From Erysipelotrichaceae bacterium (GTDB lineage: Bacteria; Bacillota_I; Bacilli_A; Erysipelotrichales; Erysipelotrichaceae), in the NCBI GenBank assembly GCA_017620435.1, contig JAFZQL010000010.1:1-9776 (forward strand): a stretch of DNA of 9,776 nucleotides. The letters are read 5' to 3'. Position numbers and translations under genes: made by a program. The notes under the pieces are model-generated. The model worked only from the letters and a program-made list of their open reading frames with translations. It had not been told where the DNA came from and did not search any database. Positions 1-6,230 of this stretch are shown here, piece by piece (the first letter of the stretch is position 1; each line of letters begins with the position of its first letter).

Positions 1-1213
1 CTCTCAACGGTGAATCCTTACAGTAGTCCCAGCCCAGGTAACGGTCTATTATTTTGAATTCAAAGCCGTATTTCCGGCAAAGAATATCCAGCTGCTGCAG
101 CATTTCATCGCCGTGGGATGTTAGAGCGCTGCTCACCAGATCATCGATGACCAGGGTATCGTTTTCGATATGCACAACGCCCGCATTCAGGGATGCGACC
201 GTCAGGTTTTCGATTGCCATGGAAGAATGACGCAGGCCGTTAGGCAGCAGATAAAGGAAATCCAGGATCTCTGCGCTGTCTTCGATACTTAGGGCTTTAG
301 GAGCAGTCTTTACTGCTTCCAGCTGAGCCTTAAAGCCGTTATCGGAATCCTTCAGTTCTTCACTGATCTCCCTGACGATCTTTTCCGTCTCTTCTTTTAA
401 TGCTTTTTCATCTGCATTGCTGGTAAAGATGATATCCGCTTCTCTTGGGATGGCATTGTGCTTCATGCCTCCGTTATAATCGACAAGTCGCAGGTCATGA
501 AAACGAAGATTCAGCGTCTCAGCGATCCTGGCAGCCAGCAGGATGGCATTGCCTCTTTCAAAACGGATACAGGATGCGGAATGCCCGCCTTTCAGGCCTC
601 TGACCTTGAGACAGTAGGTATTGTCTTCGTTTCCTATAAAATGCAGCGGTTTACGGATCTCTGTTCTGGCGCCTCCGGAAGAAGCCACGCTTGTCTGATT
701 CTCTCCGCCGGAATCCAGGTTGATGTAGCGATGGGCATGCAGATCTTCCTTCTTCAAAGCCACGGCACCGTAGAGGCCGATCTCTTCCATGACCGTAAAG
801 ACACACTGCAGAGCAGGATGTTTCAGATCAGGATCATCCATGATCGCCAGCATGTATGCGACACCCTGACCGTCATCCGCACCCAGTGTCGTCCCTCTGG
901 CACGGAGCCATCCTTCTTCATCCACATACAGATCCAGCGGATCTTTCTCGAAGTCGTGCTCCACATCCCGGTTCTTTTCACAGACCATGTCCATATGCGC
1001 CTGCAGGATGATCGGTTCACTGTCCTCATATCCCGGATAGGCCGGTTTCTCCACGATCACATTGTATACTTCATCCTGTTTATAGAAATAGCCAAGTCTC
1101 TTCGCTTCGCTTACGACGTAATCGCTGACGGCTTTCTCGTTTCTGCTTCCTCTCGGGATCTTCGATATCTCATTAAAGTAGTAGCAGTATCTTTTCGACA
1201 GATCAAATTCCAT
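1..1213 (-). CDS. pepD: Xaa-His dipeptidase PepD (M20C family), 3' end beyond window
   Basis: Cytosolic metallo-dipeptidase of the PepD (aminoacyl-histidine dipeptidase) group, expected to cleave Xaa-His and other dipeptides using two metal ions. About 404 residues are visible and the frame is still open at the left edge; PepD proteins are usually about 480-490 residues, so roughly 80 C-terminal residues, including the last metal-ligand histidine, are missing. Seen in order: QAHMDMVCEKN (metal His73), GTTLGADDGQGV (bridging Asp113), TVMEEIG (catalytic Glu143 and metal Glu144), NLDSGGE (metal Asp167), the lid-domain GGHSASCI with His211, then GWDYCKDSPL near the edge, which resembles the PepD GW...DSP segment. 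The start is fixed by GGAGGTG at 1224-1218 just upstream of the ATG. The gene diverges from the transporter operon, and nothing links the two functionally. Family assignment is firm; preferred substrate is not shown. Confidence 0.93.
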   Translation of the reverse strand, partial: MEFDLSKRYCYYFNEISKIPRGSRNEKAVSDYVVSEAKRLGYFYKQDEVYNVIVEKPAYPGYEDSEPIILQAHMDMVCEKNRDVEHDFEKDPLDLYVDEEGWLRARGTTLGADDGQGVAYMLAIMDDPDLKHPALQCVFTVMEEIGLYGAVALKKEDLHAHRYINLDSGGENQTSVASSGGARTEIRKPLHFIGNEDNTYCLKVRGLKGGHSASCIRFERGNAILLAARIAETLNLRFHDLRLVDYNGGMKHNAIPREADIIFTSNADEKALKEETEKIVREISEELKDSDNGFKAQLEAVKTAPKALSIEDSAEILDFLYLLPNGLRHSSMAIENLTVASLNAGVVHIENDTLVIDDLVSSALTSHGDEMLQQLDILCRKYGFEFKIIDRYLGWDYCKDSPLR

Positions 1214-1246
1214 AAATCACCTCCCGGAACCATTCTCTTATTACTC

Positions 1247-1252
1247 ATTCTA
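1247..1252 (-). promoter_or_regulatory. Weak candidate -10 box for the dipeptidase gene
   Basis: Read on the minus strand this is TAGAAT, 33 nt upstream of the start codon. A poor TTCCTG lies 17 nt further upstream as a possible -35. The position suits a short leader, but the match is weak and other AT-rich hexamers nearby are possible. Confidence 0.25.
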
Positions 1253-1338
1253 ACATTCTTCCGTTGTATCAGGAAACGCAATGCACCAACATGATAAGGA
1301 ATGAACTTCGGCTGAAAGAAGGCTCTGAACCGGAGCTT

Positions 1339-1354
1339 TTTTCTATATAGAAAA
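1339..1354. repeat. Perfect 16-bp palindrome in the divergent intergenic region
   Basis: TTTTCTATATAGAAAA is a perfect inverted repeat without a spacer. It lies about midway between the divergent dipeptidase and transporter starts and 51 bp upstream of the transporter -35 box. Its size and symmetry suit a dimeric transcription factor operator, but its AT-richness raises the chance of coincidence. No regulator gene is in the window. Confidence 0.4.
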
Positions 1355-1370
1355 TGGCAGAAAAAGTAGC

Positions 1371-1396
1371 AAATGACACAAATAAACAAATGACAC
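1371..1396 (+). repeat. Direct repeat AAATGACAC, two copies 17 bp apart
   Basis: Identical 9-mers lie at 1371-1379 and 1388-1396, start-to-start distance 17 bp, immediately upstream of the transporter promoter. A third TGACA is the 3' part of the -35 TTGACA at 1405-1410. Tandem half-sites ahead of a -35 box are typical of activator binding, but the repeats are short and could be chance. Confidence 0.3.
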
Positions 1397-1404
1397 GGTT
1401 TCCG

Positions 1405-1420
1405 TTGACAGCGCTTTCAA
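1405..1420. promoter_or_regulatory. cre-like operator (CcpA or LacI-family) over the -35 box
   Basis: TTGACAGCGCTTTCAA is a near-perfect palindrome around a central CG, with one mismatched pair (C1409 against T1416). Its core, TGACAGCGCTTTCA at 1406-1419, matches 13 of 14 positions of the cre consensus TGWAANCGNTNWCA. It contains the -35 hexamer, so binding should block RNA polymerase. Central-CG palindromes are typical of the LacI/GalR family, so either catabolite repression by CcpA or repression by a dedicated LacI-type regulator is possible. The sequence alone does not choose between them. Confidence 0.65.
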
Positions 1421-1433
1421 ATTAAGATAAAGT
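1405..1433 (+). promoter_or_regulatory. Sigma-A-like promoter of the transporter/ARH operon
   Basis: A consensus -35 TTGACA at 1405-1410 is separated by exactly 17 bp from TAAAGT at 1428-1433, which matches 4 of 6 bases of TATAAT. Transcription would start near 1440, giving a leader of about 54 nt before the lipoprotein ATG. It is the only good promoter seen ahead of the plus-strand gene series, so the whole run probably depends on it. Confidence 0.65.
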
Positions 1434-1493
1434 GAATTTAAAGAAAGTATATATGAAAACACAAAAGAGAATAGTTAAAAGAAGGAGGATAAA

Positions 1494-2537
1494 ATGAAAA
1501 AACTTTTTACGATTCTTTTAGTAGTTGCAATTTCATTCACTTTGTTCGGCTGTTCTAAGAAAGAAGAAGAACCGGCCGACACTCCTGAAGTATCCGGAGA
1601 GAGACAGAAGAGAGTAGCTCTTATCTCTGACAGCTCTATGGCCGGCGACTTCGACCAGATGTTTGTAAAAGGTTTCGACATGCTGGAAAAAGAAGGCTGG
1701 GAAGTTAAGATCATTGAAGCGCTGGAATCCGCTGAATATGAAGAAGACCTCTATGCGATGTGTGAAGAAGGCTATGAGCTGATTTATCTGAAAGGTGATG
1801 CTATCGCTTCTGTCCTGATCGACGTCGCAGATGACCTCCACAGCAAATATCCGAACGTTTACTTCATTCTGGCTGACTCTTATCTGGAACACGATCTGGA
1901 TTTCGCTACTTGCGTACCGGTCGATCCTTATGAGTCTTCATTTGTTGGCGGCTATGTTGCTGCTTTAAGCTCAGCAAACCATGAAGTAGCCTGGATCGGA
2001 CATCTGGATACAATCAACCTTGCCAGATTCCGTAACGGCTTCACTGCCGGTGCTCTGTATGCAAATCCAGAAACGACCGTACGTGTTGCTTTCACCGGTG
2101 ACTGGGGCGATCCGATCAAGGGTCAGGAAACAACTTATGCTGTTCATAACGAATTCCCGAATGTCGATGTTATCGACCATGCAGCATATATTGCCGGCAA
2201 CGGTGTCATTACTGCATGCGAGGAATTGGGAATCCCATGCATCGGCTGTGATACTTACCAGACCGAAAAGGGCGCAACCGTATTCTGGAATACGATCAAA
2301 TCCGTTGACCTGATGGTCTACAACGTATCTAAGCGCTGGCTGAATCATGAAGAGACAAGCTTCGGCAAGAGAATGTCATTCAACATCGCTTCCGGTAGCG
2401 TACCGTACGATGAGAGAGACTACAACGCATTACCTGATGATGTCAAAGTCAAAGTCGATGAACTGATGGAAGGCATCAAGAACGGTACTGTCGATGTATT
2501 CTACGGTGACTACGCTGAATTCAATTTAGGTTATTAA
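1494..2537 (+). CDS. BMP-family substrate-binding lipoprotein of a nucleoside-type ABC importer
   Basis: Extracellular binding component of the ABC importer encoded just downstream; it captures the ligand, likely a nucleoside or relative, and delivers it to the permeases. The 347-residue product starts with a lipoprotein signal: a KK pair, hydrophobic residues 4-18, then LFGC with the lipidated Cys20, followed by a charged linker to about residue 40. The periplasmic-binding fold resembles the BMP/Med/PnrA (TmpC) family: a first strand VALISDS near 41, FVGGYVAAL at 150-158, WGDPIKGQET at 204-213, AGNGVITAC at 234-242 and IGCDTYQ at 250-256, the counterpart of the family's IGVDxDQ. The usual DxSFN-like ligand loop is not recognisable; GDFDQMF (51-57) stands there, so ligand preference may differ. 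AGGAGG at 1483-1488 is well spaced from the ATG. First gene of the operon. B. subtilis NupN is the nearest named relative by family. Confidence 0.92.
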   Translation: MKKLFTILLVVAISFTLFGCSKKEEEPADTPEVSGERQKRVALISDSSMAGDFDQMFVKGFDMLEKEGWEVKIIEALESAEYEEDLYAMCEEGYELIYLKGDAIASVLIDVADDLHSKYPNVYFILADSYLEHDLDFATCVPVDPYESSFVGGYVAALSSANHEVAWIGHLDTINLARFRNGFTAGALYANPETTVRVAFTGDWGDPIKGQETTYAVHNEFPNVDVIDHAAYIAGNGVITACEELGIPCIGCDTYQTEKGATVFWNTIKSVDLMVYNVSKRWLNHEETSFGKRMSFNIASGSVPYDERDYNALPDDVKVKVDELMEGIKNGTVDVFYGDYAEFNLGY

Positions 2538-2564
2538 GATTTAAACAATCACTCGTTAACAACA

Positions 2565-2594
2565 AAGAGGCTTAAGTTTCGGCTTAAGCCTCTT
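2565..2594 (+). other. Perfect 12-bp stem-loop between lipoprotein and ATPase genes
   Basis: AAGAGGCTTAAG (2565-2576) pairs perfectly with CTTAAGCCTCTT (2583-2594) around a TTTCGG loop, which can close further by a U-G pair to leave a UUCG tetraloop. The downstream bases are CGCAAAAAAGGGG, not a T run, so this is not a standard intrinsic terminator. It ends 6 nt before the A/G-rich ribosome binding site of the ATPase gene. Likely roles are protecting the 3' end of the lipoprotein mRNA, so that more binding protein than ATPase is made, or partial attenuation. Both are inference. Confidence 0.75.
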
Positions 2595-2613
2595 CGCAAA
2601 AAAGGGGACAATC

Positions 2614-4146
2614 ATGGGAAACAGTGAATATATCCTTGAAATGAGGAATATCAGAAAGACCTTCGGCGAACTGGTAGCCAATGACAATGTAAACCTGAAA
2701 GTCAGAAAAGGCACGGTTCATTCAATCATTGGTGAAAATGGTGCCGGTAAGTCAACACTGATGAATATTCTAACCGATATTCATAAAGCCGACAGCGGAG
2801 ATATTCTGCTGAACGGTGAAAAAGTACACTTTAAAAACTCGCTGGATGCAGCCAGACGCGGCATCGGCATGATCTATCAGGAATTCATGCTGTATCGTGA
2901 TCTGAGCGTTTTTGATAACATTATTCTTGGTTTTGAAAAGAAGAAATGGGGCTTTATTATTGATAGAAAAGCCTGCCGCAAGGAGATAGAAAGAATCTGC
3001 AGCGAGTATTCATTCAATATTCCGCTTGATGCGATCGTTAAGGATCTATCCGTAGCAATGCTGCAGCAGGTCGAAATCGTCAAAGTCCTGTACCGTGGCG
3101 CAGATATCATCATCATGGATGAACCGACTTCGGTACTGACCCCTCAAGGCATTCAGGGCCTGTTCCGGGCTATCCGTAATCTGGTGGGAATGGGTAAGAC
3201 GATAATTTTTATCTCACACAAACTGAAAGAAGTACTGGAAATATCTGATTATATCACGATTATGAATCATGGCCGGGTAGTGGCGGAAGTACTGCCTAAC
3301 GAAGTCGATGAAGCGAAACTGGCTTCTTTGATGGTAGGCCGTGATGTCATTCTGCAGGCCAACAAGGTCGAACCGAAAATCGGCGATGTTTTATTGTCGG
3401 TAAAAGGACTGACAGTAAAAGACAAGGACGAGATTGTCAGAGTCAAGAACGTCGATTTCGAGATCCACAGCGGAGAGATTCTGGGTATTGCCGGTGTTGC
3501 CGGCAGCGGCCAGCAGTGGATCGTAGAAGCTTTGTTCGGTTTAAGAAGACCGGAACACGGGAGCCAGATCATCTTTGATGGCAAGGACATCACTTATGTA
3601 TCGCCTCGTGAACACCGTCTTGACGGTATCGGTTATGTGCCGCAGGACAGAATGGGTTCCGGTGTAAACGCAAAATCATCATTATGGGAAAATTCGATCA
3701 TGGGTTATCATATCGCCCACGGTTTCAAGAATAAATATCTGGTCGATACGAAACAGGCCAATGAATTTACCGACGAGATCGTCGAACAGTTCGATGTCCG
3801 CAGACAGGCCAACAAGGATAAAGTGGCGGCTCTGAGCGGAGGCAATATCCAGAAAATGGTCGTCGGCAGAGAATTCCTGCAGAGAAACAAACTGCTGATT
3901 ATCGAAGACCCGACACGCGGCATTGATGTCGGAGCGATCGAGTTTATCTGGCAGAAGATCATCGATCTGGCGCAGGAAGGCGTAGCGGTTCTGTTGATAA
4001 GCCACGAACTCAATGAAGTCATGCAGCTGTCGGATACCATCAAAGTCATCTATAACGGACAGCTCTACGACGGCGGCAGACATGGCGAACTGACAGAAGA
4101 AGAGATCGGTCTGATCATGTTGGGAGGTAATGCGGATGCCAAATAA
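2614..4146 (+). CDS. ABC transporter ATPase, two fused nucleotide-binding domains (NupO/BmpE-like)
   Basis: Cytoplasmic ATPase that powers the importer; a single 510-residue chain with two NBDs, the usual size and layout for sugar and BMP-type nucleoside importers. NBD1 (about 5-245): Walker A GENGAGKST at 40-48, signature LSVAM at 145-149, Walker B IIIMDEP at 165-171, H-loop His202. NBD2 (about 259-505): degenerate Walker A GVAGSGQQ at 294-301 with Gln in place of the Lys, canonical signature LSGGN at 407-411, Walker-B region LLIIEDPTRGIDVGAIEF at 427-444, H-loop ISHE near 463. The PTRGxDVGAIEF segment is typical of the BMP-importer subfamily rather than ribose RbsA. One composite ATP site (NBD1 Walker A with NBD2 signature) looks fully active and the other degenerate. 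AAAGGGGA at 2601-2608 supports the start. The 3' end overlaps the first permease gene. Confidence 0.95.
   Translation: MGNSEYILEMRNIRKTFGELVANDNVNLKVRKGTVHSIIGENGAGKSTLMNILTDIHKADSGDILLNGEKVHFKNSLDAARRGIGMIYQEFMLYRDLSVFDNIILGFEKKKWGFIIDRKACRKEIERICSEYSFNIPLDAIVKDLSVAMLQQVEIVKVLYRGADIIIMDEPTSVLTPQGIQGLFRAIRNLVGMGKTIIFISHKLKEVLEISDYITIMNHGRVVAEVLPNEVDEAKLASLMVGRDVILQANKVEPKIGDVLLSVKGLTVKDKDEIVRVKNVDFEIHSGEILGIAGVAGSGQQWIVEALFGLRRPEHGSQIIFDGKDITYVSPREHRLDGIGYVPQDRMGSGVNAKSSLWENSIMGYHIAHGFKNKYLVDTKQANEFTDEIVEQFDVRRQANKDKVAALSGGNIQKMVVGREFLQRNKLLIIEDPTRGIDVGAIEFIWQKIIDLAQEGVAVLLISHELNEVMQLSDTIKVIYNGQLYDGGRHGELTEEEIGLIMLGGNADAK
4122..4127 (+). promoter_or_regulatory. Ribosome binding site that sets the first permease start
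   Basis: GGGAGG lies inside the end of the ATPase gene. It is only 2 nt from an ATG at 4130 but 8 nt from the in-frame ATG at 4136, so 4136 is the better start. Confidence 0.7.
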
Positions 4147-5293
4147 TGAAAAAAGAAAACTGTTCAATTTCTTTCCAAAGAAGCTGAGTGCAGATCTGGA
4201 AAAGAAAGACAAAAGAAACATTCTGATATTTAAGTATACGACTTCCCTGATACTGTTTGTTGTGGCCGGAGCCCTGCTGGTATGGATGCAGGACGAAAGT
4301 CCGATCGAGGCTGTTAAGGGTATCTGGAAAGGTTCTTTCGGTTCTCTGACAGCTTTCGGCAATACCTTGCGCTGGGCAGCTCCAAGCATTCTGACCGGTG
4401 CGGCTGCTATCGTTGCCTTTAAAGCCGGTGTAAACAATCTGGGTATTGAAGGACAAGTGGCGATCGGCGGATTCGTTGCCGGTATCCTGGGCGTTTTCTT
4501 CGAATTCCCGCCGGTAGTTCATATCCTGTTCATTCTGATATGCGCTACATTGTCAGGCTTGCTGTGGTCGGTAATTCCGGCTATCCTGCGCCTGTTCTTT
4601 AAGGTCGATGAGTTCATTACAACAATGATGATGAACTATGTTGCGAACTATCTGACTCAGTATCTGGTACAGCAGGTTCTAGCCGGCGGTCTGGATAACT
4701 GGGGCTATGTCAACATGGCAAGTACACCGACGATCAACGGTTCTGCTTATCTGCCGGACTTTATTCCGGACACGACTGCAACCCTGGCTGTTCCGGTAGC
4801 TTTCCTCATTTCTTTTGCAATCGCTTTCCTGTACCGTTATACGGTTGAAGGTTATGAATTGAAACAGGTCGGCGAAAATCTGAAATTCGCAAAAGCCGGA
4901 GGTGTTAAAGTAGTGCAGCAGTATCTGATCATCTTCCTGCTGTCGGGAGCGATCGCCGGTCTGTGCGGCGGTATTGAAGTTTTAGGCACCTATCACAAAT
5001 TCAACAACGGTTTCGCTGCCAATATGGGATGGGAAGGTATCTCGATTGCCAGGATCGCAGAACTGAATCCGGTAGGTCTGATCTTTGTCGGATTTATCTG
5101 GGGCGTTCTGAAAGCCGGATCGATGCAGATGGAAAGAATGGTCGGTGTAAACCGTCTGACCGTACAGATCGTGGAATACATGTTCGTTCTGTTCATCTCT
5201 ATTGACTATGAAGGTATCTACATGCGTCATAAAGACCGCAAGAATAAAAAAGCTTACTTAGAAAGTCACAAGGAGGCTTCAAACAATGCTTAA
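4136..5293 (+). CDS. ABC importer permease 1, BPD_transp_2 type (NupP/BmpF-like)
   Basis: Inner-membrane permease, expected to form the translocation pathway together with the next gene's product. It has 385 residues from the preferred ATG at 4136; an ATG two codons upstream is in frame but too close to the ribosome binding site. A basic, soluble N-terminus (1-30) precedes TM1 at about 32-51. Further hydrophobic segments lie near 83-97, 102-122, 128-152, 214-234, 261-282, 312-328 and 343-356. Family motifs are intact: AFKAGVNNLGIEGQVAIGG (94-112), DEFITTMMMNY (158-168), and the cytoplasmic coupling loop GENLKFAKAGGVKV (246-259), which contacts the ATPase. It overlaps the ATPase gene by 11 nt and the second permease gene by 8 nt, consistent with translational coupling. 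The family is clear; the substrate is not visible. Confidence 0.93.
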   Translation: MPNNEKRKLFNFFPKKLSADLEKKDKRNILIFKYTTSLILFVVAGALLVWMQDESPIEAVKGIWKGSFGSLTAFGNTLRWAAPSILTGAAAIVAFKAGVNNLGIEGQVAIGGFVAGILGVFFEFPPVVHILFILICATLSGLLWSVIPAILRLFFKVDEFITTMMMNYVANYLTQYLVQQVLAGGLDNWGYVNMASTPTINGSAYLPDFIPDTTATLAVPVAFLISFAIAFLYRYTVEGYELKQVGENLKFAKAGGVKVVQQYLIIFLLSGAIAGLCGGIEVLGTYHKFNNGFAANMGWEGISIARIAELNPVGLIFVGFIWGVLKAGSMQMERMVGVNRLTVQIVEYMFVLFISIDYEGIYMRHKDRKNKKAYLESHKEASNNA

Positions 5294-6212
5294 AGAAATA
5301 CTTCGTCTGGCATTCAGTGTGTCGACGTTCGCATCTACTTTCCGTCTGGCCTGCCCATTGCTGTTTGGCTCCATGGGAGGCTGCTACAACAGCGCTTCAG
5401 GCTGTGCCAATCTTTCTTATGAAGCGGTCATGCTGTATTCCTGCTTCTTCTCCGTTTTAGGTTCTTATATCAGCGGCAGTCCTTGGGTCGGATTACTGTT
5501 CGGCATGGGTATCGGCATCTTCATTTCCATTATATTCGGAACGATGTCCCTGGTATTCCATTCCAACATGATCATTGCGGCAATTGCCTTGAACTCTACC
5601 GCCTGGGCGGTGACTACCTTGCTGATGGTTATCATCTTCGGTGTCAGAGGCACTGTCTACAACGAAAGGATCGTCTCATTCAAGCCTGTCCATTTTAAAT
5701 GGATGGAAAATCTGGGCATCTTCAACAAGATCTTCAATGATAATGTTATCCTGGTATACATCGCTTTCTGCCTGGTAATCATCGCTTATATCGTGATGTA
5801 CCATACACCTTTCGGTTTAAGGATCAGAGGAATCGGACAGAACGAAAAAGCAGCTCAGACTGCCGGTGTAGATGTAAATAAATACCGCTGGATCTCACTG
5901 ATCCTGATGGGCGCTTTTACCGGTATATCAGGTACGTTCCTGACTTTATCCGGCATCTCGATGTTCGTTGAAAACATGCCGGCAGGTAAAGGTTTCCTGA
6001 CGATGATCTCTATTACCATCGGCCGTTTTAATCCGCTGTTGATCTTTCTGATCTGCCTGCTGTTCGGCTATTCTCAGGCACTGGTACTTGTCTTGGGTAC
6101 CTTAAGTCTGCCGACGCAGATCATCGCAATGATTCCTTATGTGGCAGTCATCATCGTACTGTTCATCGACGGTCTCAAGAAGTTCAAAGGCGTAGCAGAT
6201 ATCGAAGTGTAA
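5286..6212 (+). CDS. ABC importer permease 2, BPD_transp_2 type (NupQ/BmpG-like)
   Basis: Second inner-membrane permease of the importer, 308 residues, the usual length for the shorter BMP-system permease. Hydrophobic segments lie near 21-32, 46-64, 66-91, 95-120, 154-172, 202-224, 235-246, 250-272 and 278-296. The coupling loop GIGQNEKAAQTAGVDVNKY (182-200) and AGKGFLTMISITIGRFNPL (233-251) match the family well. The N-terminal family motif, normally NLGIEGMMLMGA-like, here reads NLSYEAVMLYSC (42-53): the Asn, Leu and Glu are kept but both glycines are lost. The same stretch is rich in Cys, Ser and Gly (GSMGGCYNSASGCA, 28-41), whereas permease 1 keeps the standard form, so the substrate path may be altered on this side. 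AAGGAGG at 5270-5276 is ideally spaced. It overlaps permease 1 by 8 nt. Confidence 0.92.
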   Translation: MLKEILRLAFSVSTFASTFRLACPLLFGSMGGCYNSASGCANLSYEAVMLYSCFFSVLGSYISGSPWVGLLFGMGIGIFISIIFGTMSLVFHSNMIIAAIALNSTAWAVTTLLMVIIFGVRGTVYNERIVSFKPVHFKWMENLGIFNKIFNDNVILVYIAFCLVIIAYIVMYHTPFGLRIRGIGQNEKAAQTAGVDVNKYRWISLILMGAFTGISGTFLTLSGISMFVENMPAGKGFLTMISITIGRFNPLLIFLICLLFGYSQALVLVLGTLSLPTQIIAMIPYVAVIIVLFIDGLKKFKGVADIEV

Positions 6213-6220
6213 AAAAGAAA

Positions 6221-6226
6221 GAAGGA
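6221..6226 (+). promoter_or_regulatory. Ribosome binding site of the first ARH gene
   Basis: GAAGGA precedes two adjacent in-frame ATGs. It is 1 nt from the ATG at 6228 and 4 nt from the ATG at 6231, so 6231 is slightly preferred. The two forms differ by one Met. Confidence 0.5.
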
Positions 6227-6230
6227 CATG

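Noticed and set aside
458..1294. Long plus-strand open frame of 278 codons
   Set aside because: It is antisense to the dipeptidase gene, has no ribosome binding site, and its translation resembles no family, while the minus strand carries clear M20 motifs.
1322..1342. Possible terminator: GCTC/GAGC stem followed by six Ts
   Set aside because: The stem is only 4 bp with a 7-nt loop, and no plus-strand gene ends upstream of it in this window; too weak to call.
1434..1493. Purine riboswitch in the leader of the transporter operon
   Set aside because: The predicted leader is about 54 nt and shows no three-way-junction stems, and a purine aptamer would not leave room for an expression platform.
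2565..2594. Intrinsic terminator ending a monocistronic lipoprotein transcript
   Set aside because: The stem is strong, but an A run rather than a T run follows it, and the ATPase has no promoter of its own that I can see.
3682..4437. Minus-strand open frame of 251 codons across the ATPase-permease junction
   Set aside because: It lies opposite two well-supported genes, with low-complexity and unconvincing translation; a shadow of their codon use.
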